A stretch of DNA of 64,000 bases, from assembly GCA_016713665.1 (NCBI GenBank), contig JADJOR010000006.1, forward strand, positions 62,001 to 126,000. The letters run 5' to 3'. The DNA comes from Deltaproteobacteria bacterium (GTDB taxonomy: Bacteria > Myxococcota_A > UBA9160 > UBA4427). Positions 16,915-28,800 of this stretch are shown here, in pieces (positions within the stretch are counted from its first letter, which is position 1; the number at the start of each line of letters is the position of its first letter). The notes beneath the pieces were generated by a model. It was not told where the DNA came from. It did not search any database and saw nothing but the letters and a program-made list of their open reading frames with translations. Position numbers and translations under genes: made by a program.

Positions 16915-17934
16915 ATGGTCGACCGATCGACGCGAGACCGATCGATGCGCGCGCTGCGATACCACGGCGACGGCCGCGGCCTCGTCGACGAGACGATCGC
17001 GCTGCCCGAGCCGGGCCCCGGCCAGATCCGCCTCGCCGTCTCCGCCTGCGGCGTCTGTCGCACCGACCTCCACCTCGTCGACGACGAGCTCCCGAACGCC
17101 GTCTACCCGATCGTCCCGGGCCACGAGATCGTGGGTCGCGTCGAGGCACTCGGCGACGGCGTCAGCGGCTTTTCTCCGGGCGACCGCGTCGGCGTGCCCT
17201 GGCTAGGCTTCACCTGCGGTGAATGCGGACCCTGCCGGCGCGGCCTCGAGAACCTCTGCGACCGCGCGCGCATGACGGGCTACCAGATCGACGGCGGCTA
17301 TGCCGAGGCCACCGTCGCCGATGCCCGCTTCTGCTTCCCGCTGCCCGACGCCTACGACGACGTCGAGGCCGCCCCTTTGTTATGTGCGGGCCTGATCGGC
17401 TACCGCGCGTTGCGGATGGCGGGCGACGCGGCGCGGATCGGGCTCTACGGCTTCGGGGCGGCGGCGCATCTCGTGGCGCAGGTCGCCCGCTTCGAGGGGC
17501 GCGAGGTCTTCGCCTTCACCCGACCGGGCGACGTCGAAGCGCAGCGCTTCGCCCTCGAGCAGGGCTGTGTCTGGGCCGGCAGCTCCCTCGAGCGCCCGCC
17601 GGTCGCTCTCGATGCCGCGCTGATCTTCGCGCCCGACGGTCGCCTCGTCCCGCTGGCGCTCCGCGCCGTCGGCAAGGGCGGCATCGTCGTCTGCGGCGGC
17701 ATCCACATGTCGGACATCCCGGGCTTTGCGTACCGCGATCTCTGGGAGGAGCGCGTGATCCGTTCGGTCGCGAATCTCACGCGCGAGGACGCGCGCGGAT
17801 TCCTCGCGATCGCGCCGCGGGTTCCCGTGCGGTGTGCGACGCAGGTCTTTCCGCTCGCCGAGGCGAACGAGGCCCTGGCGCGGCTGCGCGATGGACGGAT
17901 CACGGGAGCGGCAGTCTTGCGGATCGGGACCTAG
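16915..17934 (+). CDS. Zinc-dependent alcohol dehydrogenase (MDR family)
   Basis: 339 residues. Catalytic zinc ligands are in 'ACGVCRTDLHLVDDE' and 'PGHEIVG', and the structural zinc site is the four-Cys block 'CGECGPCRRGLENLC'. The Rossmann region reads 'IGLYGFGAAAHLVAQVA', close to the GxGxxG pattern. It oxidises alcohols or reduces aldehydes with NAD(P). Two in-frame ATGs exist: 16915, with a GGGGGAG site, and 16945 ('MRALRYHGDG'). I keep the first. Its stop overlaps the stop of the convergent ferritin-like gene by 3-4 bp. The substrate is unknown. Confidence 0.88.
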   Translation: MVDRSTRDRSMRALRYHGDGRGLVDETIALPEPGPGQIRLAVSACGVCRTDLHLVDDELPNAVYPIVPGHEIVGRVEALGDGVSGFSPGDRVGVPWLGFTCGECGPCRRGLENLCDRARMTGYQIDGGYAEATVADARFCFPLPDAYDDVEAAPLLCAGLIGYRALRMAGDAARIGLYGFGAAAHLVAQVARFEGREVFAFTRPGDVEAQRFALEQGCVWAGSSLERPPVALDAALIFAPDGRLVPLALRAVGKGGIVVCGGIHMSDIPGFAYRDLWEERVIRSVANLTREDARGFLAIAPRVPVRCATQVFPLAEANEALARLRDGRITGAAVLRIGT

Positions 17935-19016
17935 GCCAGCCCGAGCTCGCGGTCCTGCTGCTCCGGGTCGAGGTGCTCGAACTGGATGATCTCGAGCTTC
18001 TCGAAGGCGCTGCGGACCCGCGGCGTGATCAGGCCGAGTCGGCGCAGGTTCGGGACGATGCGCATGAAGAGCATCGAGCGGAAGATCTGCCCCGACGGCG
18101 ACTCCATCACCGCCCGCCGCACCGCCTCGACGTCCCACCCCATCGCGTGGGCGATCTCCGCCCCCGCGAGCCGATCGCGCATCAGCTCGCAGGCGTAGAT
18201 GATGAATTCCTCGCGGTCGCGCAGCTCGCCGGGGGAGATCGCGCGGTAGTGGTCGCGCAGGGCGAGCACGCCGAAGGCGACGTGGCGCGACTCGTCCTTC
18301 ATGACGTAGTGGAGCAGCTGCTTGAGCAGCGGCTCGTTCGCCGTCCGCCAGAGGCTCCCGAAGGCCGCCATCGCGAGCCCCTCGATGATGATCTGCATGC
18401 CGAGAAATTTGAAGTCCCAGCGCGCGTCGCGGATCGTCGCGTCGAGGAGCTCCTTCAGCGATTCGCTGATCGGCCACTCCCACTCGAGCTTCGTGTTCAC
18501 GTAGCGCGCGAAGACCTCGACGTGGCGGGCCTCGTCCATCGTCTGGGAGCCCGCGTAGTACTTCCCGTCGATCCAGGGCACCGCGCCCACGAGCTGGGAG
18601 GCGACGATCAGCGCGCCCTGCTCGCCGTGGAGGAATTGCGAGAGCTGGTTCGAGATCTGGGCATGGCCGAGGCGAGCGCGCTCCTTCGGCGTGAGCTTCT
18701 GCGCCGGCGCGAACTCCGAGAGCGGATCGAATTGGCGGGGCACGATCTCGGACTCCGGGTCGACGGCGATCGCCCAGTCGAGCTGGGTCGAGCCGTTCCA
18801 CTGCTCTCGCTTCGCCTTCTCGTAGAGCTCGCGCAGCCCCTCCTTCACACAGCCGTAGTTCCAGACGTACTGGCTGTCGAACGAGGTCAGGATCGTCTCG
18901 AGCTCGCGTTCGGCGCGATGGCCACCCGATCGCGAGAGAGCTTCGGGGTTCGCGATGGGGATCGCCGGAGCCATCGCCGTCTGGGCAGACATCGTCGGGG
19001 CCGGGGCCGTCGGCAT
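17931..19016 (-). CDS. Diiron ferritin-like oxidase/oxygenase-type protein
   Basis: 361 residues. The four-helix diiron ligands can be read directly: E132 ('FLHGEQGAL'), E162-A-R-H165, E212 ('IIIEGLAMAAF') and E242-S-R-H245. These two ExxH motifs are the arrangement of ribonucleotide-reductase-like/AurF-like enzymes, so an O2-activating oxidase or N-/C-oxygenase is more likely than iron storage. The start ATG has a strong AAGGAGGA site. It is divergent from a TetR regulator gene 112 bp away, which is its most likely repressor. The reaction is unknown. Confidence 0.8.
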   Translation of the reverse strand: MPTAPAPTMSAQTAMAPAIPIANPEALSRSGGHRAERELETILTSFDSQYVWNYGCVKEGLRELYEKAKREQWNGSTQLDWAIAVDPESEIVPRQFDPLSEFAPAQKLTPKERARLGHAQISNQLSQFLHGEQGALIVASQLVGAVPWIDGKYYAGSQTMDEARHVEVFARYVNTKLEWEWPISESLKELLDATIRDARWDFKFLGMQIIIEGLAMAAFGSLWRTANEPLLKQLLHYVMKDESRHVAFGVLALRDHYRAISPGELRDREEFIIYACELMRDRLAGAEIAHAMGWDVEAVRRAVMESPSGQIFRSMLFMRIVPNLRRLGLITPRVRSAFEKLEIIQFEHLDPEQQDRELGLA

Positions 19017-19041
19017 CTCGATTCCTCCTTCGATCCGTTCC

Positions 19042-19057
19042 TTCTCGAATGCGAAAA
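19042..19057. promoter_or_regulatory. Imperfect palindrome in the TetR / ferritin-like divergent promoter region
   Basis: TTCTCG-AATG-CGAAAA forms a 6+6 bp half-site palindrome with one mismatch, 26 bp upstream of the ferritin-like start and 71 bp upstream of the TetR start. It would suit a TetR operator, but this is unproven. A TTGACC/CATGCT pair with a 17-bp spacer (19079-19107) is a possible promoter for the regulator gene. Confidence 0.3.
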
Positions 19058-19128
19058 ATATGACGTCCGATTCAGGTCTTGACCACCGCGAAGCGGCCCA
19101 TCATGCTCGATCTGACCAGGAGTCTCGT

Positions 19129-19881
19129 TTGACGAAGCATCTAGATCCGGGCAGAGGGGTCGGGAGACGGTCGAAGACGGGGAACGGCGGGGAGACGCCG
19201 CCTCGCCTGCTTCGGCCGCCGAAGCAGGCGAGGAGCCGGGCGACACGGAGACGTGTGATGCGCGCGGCCATCGCCTGCTTCGAGCGCCACGGCTTCGAGG
19301 AGACGACGACGTCGATGATCGCCGCGCGGGCCGGAGTCGCCGTCGGGACGGTGTACAACTACTTCCACGACAAGCGCGCCTTGATCCTCGAGCTGCTCGA
19401 GGAGACCCATCGGGAGCTCGCCGATCCCGTGATTGCGGGTCTGGATCCGGCGCGCTGGCGCGGGCGAACCGATCCGCGCATGCTCACGCGGAAGCTCATC
19501 GACGCGGTCTTCCGCAGTCAGAGCCTGCGTCCGGGCATCCAGCGGATCCTCTGGGCGCGCTATTTCAAGGACCCGGACTTCGTGGCGCCCTTCGAAGCGA
19601 TCCGGGAGCGGCTGCAACAGGCGATCGTCGCCTTTCTCGCGGCGGTCGACGAGCAGGGGCTCTGTCGAATGGATCTCGATCGAAAGCTCGCGCCCTTCGT
19701 GATCCTGAACGCCGTCCAGTGGAACGCGACGCAGGCCTACCTGCAGGGCGATCCCCGGCAGGTGGGCCGGGCTGCGCGGGCGACGGCGGAGCTCGTCGAG
19801 CGCTACGTCTTCGCGGTGCCCGGCGGGTCCGGGAGGCGGAGGAGCCCGGTGGGGCGGGTCAGAACGTCCCGATCACGTTGA
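19129..19881 (+). CDS. TetR/AcrR family transcriptional regulator
   Basis: 250 residues. The helix-turn-helix domain is clear: 'RSRATRRRVMRAAIACFERHGFEETTTSMIAARAGVAVGTVYNYFHDKRALI' in separate TetR blocks, with recognition helix 'VAVGTVYNYF'. The C-terminal ligand domain is ordinary in length. A TTG at 19129-19131 sits 6 bases after AGGAG and is my start; the frame is open further left but would run into the divergent gene. Its last 23 bp overlap the 3' end of the giant gene on the other strand. It probably controls the divergent diiron protein and perhaps itself. The inducer is unknown. Confidence 0.88.
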   Translation: MTKHLDPGRGVGRRSKTGNGGETPPRLLRPPKQARSRATRRRVMRAAIACFERHGFEETTTSMIAARAGVAVGTVYNYFHDKRALILELLEETHRELADPVIAGLDPARWRGRTDPRMLTRKLIDAVFRSQSLRPGIQRILWARYFKDPDFVAPFEAIRERLQQAIVAFLAAVDEQGLCRMDLDRKLAPFVILNAVQWNATQAYLQGDPRQVGRAARATAELVERYVFAVPGGSGRRRSPVGRVRTSRSR

Positions 19882-22800
19882 AGAAGACGCCCTGGTTGTC
19901 GTAGGACAGGTCGGTCAGGTCTTCGGAGAAGTCGGTGAAGTTGTAGCCGACGCCGGCCTTCAGATGGTCGCCGAAGTAGCGGTAGAGCGTCGCCAGCGCG
20001 CCGGCGCGCCGCTCGTTCAGGTCGGGGAGCTCGAGGATGCGGCCCTCGACCGAGGTCTCCCAGTTCTTGATGAAGCGGTAGTCGGCGCGCAGGATCGCGA
20101 GGTGGGCGTCGTTGTCGAAGAAGTCCGGGTCGTCGCGGTCGAGGCTGACCTGGGCCAGGCGATAGGCGTACTTCGCGCCGAGGGTGAAGTCCTTCGTGAC
20201 GTCGTAGGAGACGTCGATCGAAGCGATGTGGCTCTTCTGCGTGAACTGGGTCGAGGAGCCGTTCTGGCCGACCTGGTCGGTGGTCGGGACGTTGTAGAAG
20301 TAGGTGTACTTCACGAGCGCGTTGAAGCGGTCGTGGAGCACCGGCCGGAAGGCGTAGCCGAGGACCAACTCGGTGAAGCCGCCGTCGAAGAAGTCGCCCT
20401 GCGAGCTGTCGCTGATGGCGTGGTTGAGCTTGGCGAGCAGGCGCCCGTCGTCGTTCATCTGCCACTGGGCGTTGTTGCGGAAGAGCCAGGTCGAACGCTC
20501 GGACTTGGACCCGTCCGAGGCCTCGATGTCGTTGAAGACGTATTCGAAGCCCGAGGAGAGGGAGACGCCCTCGAAGCGGTAGCCGACGCGGAGTCCGGCG
20601 CCCCGGCGCTCGGTCACGGCGCTGGTCCGGCGATCGGTGAGCTGGCCGTCCTCCCAGTTGACGCCGATCGTCCAGCGCTCGGTCGGGGCGTAGTTGATGC
20701 CCATCGAGCGCGTGAGCCCCTGGACCGTGACGTGCTGGTACTGGGTCTCGGCGAAGACGCTCGCGTGGTCGGTGAGGCGGGCGCGCGAGCCGAGGGTGAG
20801 GCCGCCGCGGCGGGCGGCGAGCCCGTCGTAGCCGCGCTCGCTGTCGAGGGCGTAGTTCATGTAGAGCTTGCTCTGGTCGCTGCGTTGCCAGCTGCTCCCG
20901 ACCTGGGCGGCGGGGCCGAGCGTGCCGTGGGAGACCTCGCCGGTGAGCGCAACGCGATCGGTGACCCGGAAGGCGCCGCCGACGCCGCCGCGGTGGTTCT
21001 CCTTGCGATCGTCGGTCGAATGGACCGTGCCCTGGCCGAAGAGGTAGGACTTCCAGCGGCCGCGGGTGTCGTACTCGACCTGCGCGACGGCATCCGTGCG
21101 ATCGCCCTGCTCCTGGGTCGTGGCGACGACCTGCGCCTTGTCGTCCCGGGCGTCGTGGCGGGCACCGCCCTGCAGGCGCCAGTGCTCCGTGATCTGGTAG
21201 CCGAGATTGATCTCGCCGATCGTCGAGGTCAGCCCGTCCTTCTCGACGATCCGGTCGCCCTTCGCGGTCACGTCGACCTGGGTCGTGATGGGGATGCGGG
21301 CGACGCCGCCGTATTGATCGGTGTCGCTCAGGCGGTTGAGACCCGGCGCGGAGTAGCCGGCCTCGAGGCGCTGGCCGTAGAGGGTGACCTGGCCCCGGAA
21401 GCCCTCGAGCCAGTCGGCGAGCTCGACCGAGACGTCGGCGCGGTAGCCGTAGGCCGCCTCGCTGTCGGGGGCCGCGGCGTAGGGATCGCCGAAGGTGAAG
21501 CCGCCGTCGTCGGAGCGCAGGGCGTGGGAGACGAGACCTTCGCTGCGGCCGGCCTGGATCTTCACGAACGAGCGGGGCGTCTTGCGCAGGATCGCGTCGA
21601 CGCCGTAGACGCTGCTGTCGTTGCCGTCCTGGGCGTTGTGGCTCGCGGTGGCGCCGATGCGCAGGTGGTCCGTCATCCAGACGTGACCCTGACCGCCGGA
21701 GTTCAGCGTGTCGACCTCGTTGAAGCCCGGCGTGTACTCGTACTGGACGACGAGCCAGACCTCGTTGCCCGAGAGGCCGTCGTTGCGGACGAGCAGGCGA
21801 TCGCTCGCGATCGTCGAGAGCGGCTCGGAGAGCAGGATCCGGCCCTGGATGTAGTCGACGTCGTAGTCGAGCTCGGGCTGGAGGTTCACGACCTCCTGGA
21901 CGATGCCCGAGGCCTTGTCCCGGACCTCGACCCGCAGCCGCTCGGAGCCGATCAGCAGGTCCCGGCGGTTCAGGAAGAAGAGCGAGCCGCCCGTCCCGCG
22001 GAAATCCTCGCGGCTGGTCACCGTCCCCGGATCCGCCGCGAAGCCGTCGATGACCACGCGCCGCTCGCCGAGGGTCGTCGCGGCCGTCGACTGGTAGTGG
22101 ACGTTCGCACCGTAGAGCCCGCGCTCGACCAGGGCCAGCTCGTTCTCCGCATAGCGGATGAGGAAGTTGCCCCACATCAGGTGGTCGTCGTTCTTCTCGA
22201 GCTTGACGTAGAACTTGCCGTTCGTCGGCGCGAGCTGGTCGATCACCGAGTCGTCGCCGAAGGTCGGGTAGTAGTAGTCCGGGTCGAGTCGCCGGAAGAG
22301 GGCGTCCGGCGACTTGTCGAGGAAGTTGCTGAAGAGGCCCTCGATCGGGCCCTCGCGGGTATCGGCGCTCGCCGTCAGCTTCCAGTCCTTGCCCCATTTG
22401 CCGTTGCCGAAGAAGGCGAGGCGACCATTCGCGAAGGCGTCGACGTCGTCGGCGTTGTTGCCGCCGAGGGCGGTGTCGGGGCCGTCGGTCAGGTCCTGGG
22501 CGAGGGTCAGGTCGGCGATCGCCATCAGGAACCAGTCGTTCTGCTTCAGGTCGAGGTCGCGCAGGAAGAGCTCGCCGTTGCCCTCTTCGTCGAGAACGGC
22601 GACCTCGACGGTATGCAGACCCGCAGGCAGCAGGACCTCGCCGACGAACTCGCCGCTCTCGTTGACGGGGACCTCCTGGCCCGCGACGTAGACGGTGTGG
22701 TCGGCAGGCACGCCCTGGCCCGACACGCGGATCTCGCCGCCGCTCGCCATCTCGATGTTCTGGAGCTTCGGCTCCGACTCGCCGTAGCCCGCGAGCAGCT

Positions 22801-25800
22801 TCGGATCCGCGGGGTCGGGCTCCCCGATCGGGGCGACGGACCCGGACGGCGCGAGCCAGAGCGACTGGGGCGCGGTCTCGTCGAAGCGGCCGTCCTCGCC
22901 GTAGGCGCGGACGACGAATTGGAGCGGCGCAGCGGGGGAGGGCACGGGCGGCAGGGGCGCCGTGGCGGTGCTCGCCGGATCGGCCGTTCCGGATTCCGCT
23001 CCGTCGCCCGCGTCATCCGCGTCCCCGGGGGGGGCCGGGGGCGCCGGTGCAACGCCCGGCGTCCAGTGGGCGAAGCCCTGCTCGTCGATCGGCGCGACGG
23101 CGAGCGGCGTGCCGCGCGGTGAATCGTCGGCGGCGAAGATCCGCACCTCCGCCCGCTCGATCGCGTGCGGATAGTTGCTGTACATGCGGAAGTCGACCGG
23201 CGTTCCGCTGTCGAGCGCGACCGCGCGGGGCTCGGCGGTGATCGAGAGGCGGCGCTTCGCCTCGAGATCGTCGAAGCGGAAGGCGATCTCGGTCTTGTCG
23301 AGGGCGACGTCGGTGCAGCGCTGGATGTCGGCGGAGCTGCGGCCCGGGTCGTCGATGGGCTCGCCGTCGACGGTGATCCGCATGAGGTTGAGGGCGAGGG
23401 GATCGCGCGGGGTGAGCTCGCGGACGATCGGCGTGATCTCGACGCCGTCGTAGTCGTCGACGATCGCGTCCTCGTCGTAGACGACCTGGACGACGACGTG
23501 GTCCGTCTCGCCCGGGACGAAGCCGCCGTTCACGACGTCGTCGGAGTGGACGAAGCCGTGGCCCTCGTGCTCGACCTGCTCGGGCGTGAGGCCCATCTCG
23601 GCCTGGATCTTCTCCATCGTGCGCCGCGCGCGGGACGCGGAGAGCCCGATGTCGTCGCCGTAGACGTCGGCCAGTCGGCGCGTGAGCCGATCGTTGCGCG
23701 TGTAGCCGAGGAAGCGCAGGCGGACGTTCCGTTCGGCGGCGACGTCTTCCATCGCCCGGCGCAGCTTCTGCGTCAGGTCGGCCGGGACGACGGGCTGGCC
23801 CTTCACGATCGGGAGCGGCTCGAGCTTGCCCCAGGGCGGATCGTAGACGCGGGTCAAAGTCTCGGCGCCCGCCTCGTCGGGGCAGACCTGCAGCTCGTCG
23901 GGCAGCTCGAGCAGCGGATCGTCGTGCCAGAATTCGACCTCGATCCGGCGATTCTTCGCGCGACCTTCCGGCGTCGCGTTCGACGCGACCGGGCGGGCGT
24001 CGCCCTTGCCGTCGCTCGCGATCGCCGCGGTCGGCAGATTCAGTCGCTCCTTGACGGCGAGGGCGACGCGATGGGCGCGGGCCTTCGAGAGGGCGAGCGG
24101 CGTGCCGTAGATGCGCTCGGCGCGGCCGTCGAGGGGCGTGTCGTCGGTGTGCGCGATGAACTTCACCATCACGTTCGACTTGCCCGAGAGGTTCTCGAGC
24201 GCTTGCGTGATCTGTCGGACGAAATCCTCGGGGAGCTCGAGCGAGTCGCTCTGGTATTCGAGCGGCGCGATCAGGTTGCGCACGCGGGCGCGGCGCTGCT
24301 GGCCTTCCTTGTACCGGAGCTTGCAGACGCGCTCGGTCCGACAGACCTTGAAGCGGCGGATCTCGTCGGGGATCAGGACGTCCTGGCGCACCGACTTCTG
24401 CCCCGTCACGTCGTACCAGACCTCGACCTCGACCCGGCGATTGAGCGCGCGGCCCTCGGCCGTCGAGTTGGACGCCACCGGTCGCGACTCGCCGGCCCAC
24501 TCGTAGGCGATCGACTCGGGCGGGAGCATGAGCGCCCGCTGGAGGTGTTCGGCGACCTCGCCGGCGCGCTCGCGCGAGAGGCCTTCGTTGTCGCCGTAGC
24601 GGGCGGCCAGCGCCTGGGAAAGCGGCTGGTCGTCGGCGTGGCCCACGAGATGGAGGCGCACGTTGTCGAGGTGCTGCATCTCGTCGAGCTTCTTGCGCAG
24701 CATCTCGATCGAGGCCGCGGGAATCTCGGCGACGCCCGAGGCGAAGCGGATCGGCGCAATGATGTCGCGCAGCTTGACCGTCTCGATCGCCGGCGTGAGG
24801 ACGTCGCGCTCCTCGAGGCGATCGGCGTGCTGGGCCTCGAGAACCTTGGGATCGACCGTCCAGGACTTCAGCGCGTCGCCGGTGGGCAGCAGCTTCTCGC
24901 CCGAGGCGGACGGGGCGCGATCGAGGTCGGGCGGGCCCGCGCCGACGTGGGGCAGCGACGACTCGAGCGCGCTCGTCTCGTCTTCGAGGCCGGAGGGCCG
25001 TTCGACGGGGCCACCGCGGCGCCAGTAGATCCCGGTCTCGACCTCGAGGGCCGGTCCGTCCCGGGCGGCCCAGGCCTCGCGGATCTGCTCCTCGATCGCC
25101 TCGAGCCGCGCCTCGACCAGCTTCTTCGGCTCGATGTCGGCGATGTAGGTCAGCCGCAGGATCGCGTCGCTCTTCGCGAGCTCGTCGACGAGCTTCGCGA
25201 TGGAGGGCTTCCACTGGGTCCGGAGCTCGGCGGTCCCGGGCTCGAAGACGGCGTCGGCGAGATCGAGGCCGACGACGCGATGGATCGAGGCGCCGAAGCT
25301 GAAGCGGATCGCCTTGCCGCGCGTGGCGCGCACGACCTGGGTCTGGCGCGTCGTCATGCGGTAGCCCGACGGGAGGCTTCGGTCGTCGAGCTTCAGGACG
25401 AAGTTGCTGCCGCGGGTCGCGTTGGGCACGACGGCACAGGTGATGTGGAAGCGGCCGTGGGGATCGGTGTGGACCGCGAGGCCGTTCACCGTCATCACGC
25501 GCACGTCGGGCAGGCCCTTCTCGCCGGGGTCCTGGTAGCCGTTGTGGTTGGCGTCGTCGAAGACCTTGCCGAGGGCGTCGGTGCAGTCGAAGGTCGGGTC
25601 GGGGACGACGCGCACCGTCGCGGTCGCCTCGCCCGAGAGCGCGAGCGTCGTGAGCGTGCTGTAGGCCTGGGCCCGGTTCACGAATTCGCCCTCGGAGACG
25701 CCCGCGCCGACGGCGAGCAGCAGGACGACGTTCCGGCTCGACGAGGCATTGACGCCCAGGTTCGGCCAGGTCAGCTCGCGGCCGTTGATGGTCGGCTCGA

Positions 25801-28800
25801 GGGGCACGCCGTCGACCCGGGCCGAGCCCGCGATGTAGCGGAAGCCGGCCGGGTAGACGTCGCGGAGCGAGAGGTCCGCGAGCGGGACGGGCAGGCTGTT
25901 CGTGAAGCTGATCTCGTAGGGAACGAGGTCGCCCTTCGAGACGTTGATCTTGGGCGTCGTCTTCGAGATCGAGACGGCGCCGCCGAGCACCGGATCGAGC
26001 GGGATGTGGTTGTTGAAGAGCTGGCTCGAGCCCGGGATCGCCGTCGCGTCGAGCGTCAGGTGGAGGTGGTAGTCGGTGCCGGCGGAGCGGGCGATCACGC
26101 TCGGCGGCGGCGCCTGCGAGGAGGTCTGGACCTCGCAGCGCTGGCCCGTCGCGGGAATCGCGTCGCCGGCGCCACCGGGGCAGGTCGGCACGGCGAAGGG
26201 CGCCGTCGTCGCGCTCGTCTGCGGCGGAATGATCGCCGAGACGCCGGTCTCGAAGTCGGTGCCCGGCGGCGTGACCTGGAGCAGGTAGTCGCCGCCCGCC
26301 TGGCAGCTCGCGTCCGAGAAGTTGAGATCGAACTTGTAGTAGCCGCTGCTGCCGGTGACCTGGCCCTGCTGCTGCGGGTCGTCGAAGCAGGTCGCGGAGA
26401 CCGCGGTCGGGCCCGTGCCCGCGAGCAGGGTCAAGGTCGCGCCCGGGACCGGCGCGCGCAGCACCGCCTCGTAGACGATGCCGTCGGGATCGATCGGGAG
26501 CGAGAGGCCGAGCAGGTTGCTGCCCGCCGGCACGACGAGGTTCGTGATCTCCTGCAGGCCGTTCGTGAAGGGCGACTCGGCGCGGCCGAGCGCCGCGGTA
26601 TTCGCGCCGGCGTCGGGGGCGCGGAAGACCAGGCGATAGGCGTCGCCGTTCAGGTCGTTCGGCGCGACGCCCATCATGCGATAGCTGCCGCTCGCGTCGG
26701 CCACCGCGGAGAGGACCGGCGCCCCGTTGCGATAGAGGTCGACGAACCAGCCCGCGAGCGCGCGCTCGCCGGGATCCTGGACCCGGTCGAAGTCGTCGTC
26801 GTGCCAGAGCGACCCGGAGAGCGCGCCGACCCCGGGCATGCCGCCGATCGAGATCGAGACGCTCGCCTGGGCCGTCTGGGGCGGCACGTTCCAGGTCACG
26901 ACGCCCGTGTTGGTCACGATCGTGCCGAAGGCGAGCCCCGCGTCGAGGGTCACGCGGAAGCGCAGCGTCGCCGACGCGCCGGGGGCGAGGGGACCGTAGG
27001 TCGTGCCGTAGTCGGCGGTGAGGAGCGAGCCCACGACCGTGATGCCGGTCGCGACGCCGTTCAGCGTTTCCGAGCCCACGACCAGGGACTTCTGGCCGGC
27101 GAGGGGCAGGTCGAGGTCGTCGGTGATCACGACGTTGGTCGCCGGAGTCGCCGCGATGTTGCGGACGAAGACCGTGTACTCGAGCTGCGAGCCGGGCAGG
27201 GCGGGGCCGCCGCCGACGACCGTCACGAGCTTCGCGATCGTGAGCTGCTGCCCGCCGCCGACGACCACGACCGTCGGCTCCGGGCCGGTCGCCGGATTGC
27301 CGTCGCCGTCGGTCAGCACGTTCGGGAGCTCGGCGGTCGTCACGCGCGCCTGGTTCGTGATCAGCGTGCCCGCCGGCGTGCCGGCGTCGACGACCAGATC
27401 GAAGGTCACGACCGCCGACGCGCCGCGGGAGAGCTGCCCCTCGCCCACGAGCGGGAGCGGGGGCGTTCGGTCGCTCGAGCTGATCGGGAGGCCCGCGATC
27501 AGCGGGGACGTATTGCCCGCGCCGTCGGCGACGGCGAGGCCGTTCAGGGTCGTCGAGCCCGCGACGTAGGTCGTGTTCGTCGGGACGACGTCCATCAACA
27601 TCGCCTGCGTCGCGACGGCGGCGCCGTTGTTGTAGACGGTGATCGTGTAGCGGAGCGTGTCGCCCGGATCGACGACGCCGAGGGTCGCGTTGTCGACGAG
27701 CAGCGCCGCCGCCTTCGGCGCGAAGAGCAGGGGCTCGGCGCCGACGACGTCCTGGGTCGGGTCGTTCGGGACGACGGTGTTCGGATCGTCCGAGGGCTGG
27801 TCGACGACGCCGCCGAGGATCGCCGAGACGAAGCCCTGGTTCGAGATGACCGTCCCGTCCGCGGCCGCCGGGTCGACGACGACGTCGAAGCGGATCGTCG
27901 CGACGTTGGTCGTCGTCGCGCTCGCGTCGGCGCGCATCGCGCCGGGCGTCGTGTTCTCCGGCGCGTAGATCGGGATGCCGTTCGCGAGGGGCGCGGTGCC
28001 GCCCGGGCCGTCGGCGACGGCGAGGCCGTTCAGCGTCGTGCTGCCCGCGACGTAGGTCGTGTTGACCGGGATCGCGTCGCGCAGGACGGCGTCGGACGCG
28101 TCGTCGGTGCCGACGTTCTTGACCGTGATCGTGTAGCGGAGCGTCTCGCCCGCGAGCAGCACGAGCGGATCGAGGGTCACGTCGTCCGAGATCTTCTGGA
28201 CCTGGAAGACCGGCGCCGACTGGATCTGGACCCGCGTCGGATCCTCGTCGCCCGCGACGCTCGGATTCGCCTGGCCGTTGACGTTCGGATCGTCGCTGAT
28301 CGCGAAGTCGACGCCGCCCGTCGAGAGCTGGGACTGGTTCGCGACGAAGCGGCCGTTCGCGAGCACCGGCGCGAGGCGGACCTCGAACTCGAGGTCGAGG
28401 CTCGCGTTCGCGGCGAGAGAGAGGCCGCGGACGTCGACGACGCCCGTGCCCGCGGCGCCGCCGACGGGGTTCGTGCCGGTCACGTCCGCGCCGACCGGGA
28501 CGCTCGTCAGTACGAGGCTCCCGGCGGCGAAGGCGGCCGGCGTGTTCAGGCGGTCGAGCTCGTCGACGATCGCGAGGTCGTCGAGCGGGGCCGCGCGCAG
28601 GTTGTCGATCCGAAGGCGGTAGCGGAGGACGTCGCCGGGGCGGGCGATCGTGGCCGGGCTCTGGCCCGTCGTCACGTTCATCACCGTCTTCTCGAAGCGG
28701 TAGAGCGGGAGCGCCACCGTCGTCGTGTAGGCGTCCTCGTGGTCGAGGGTGCCGACGGTGCCGTCTGTCAGGGTCCGCGCGTAGGCCCGGCGATCGCCGG

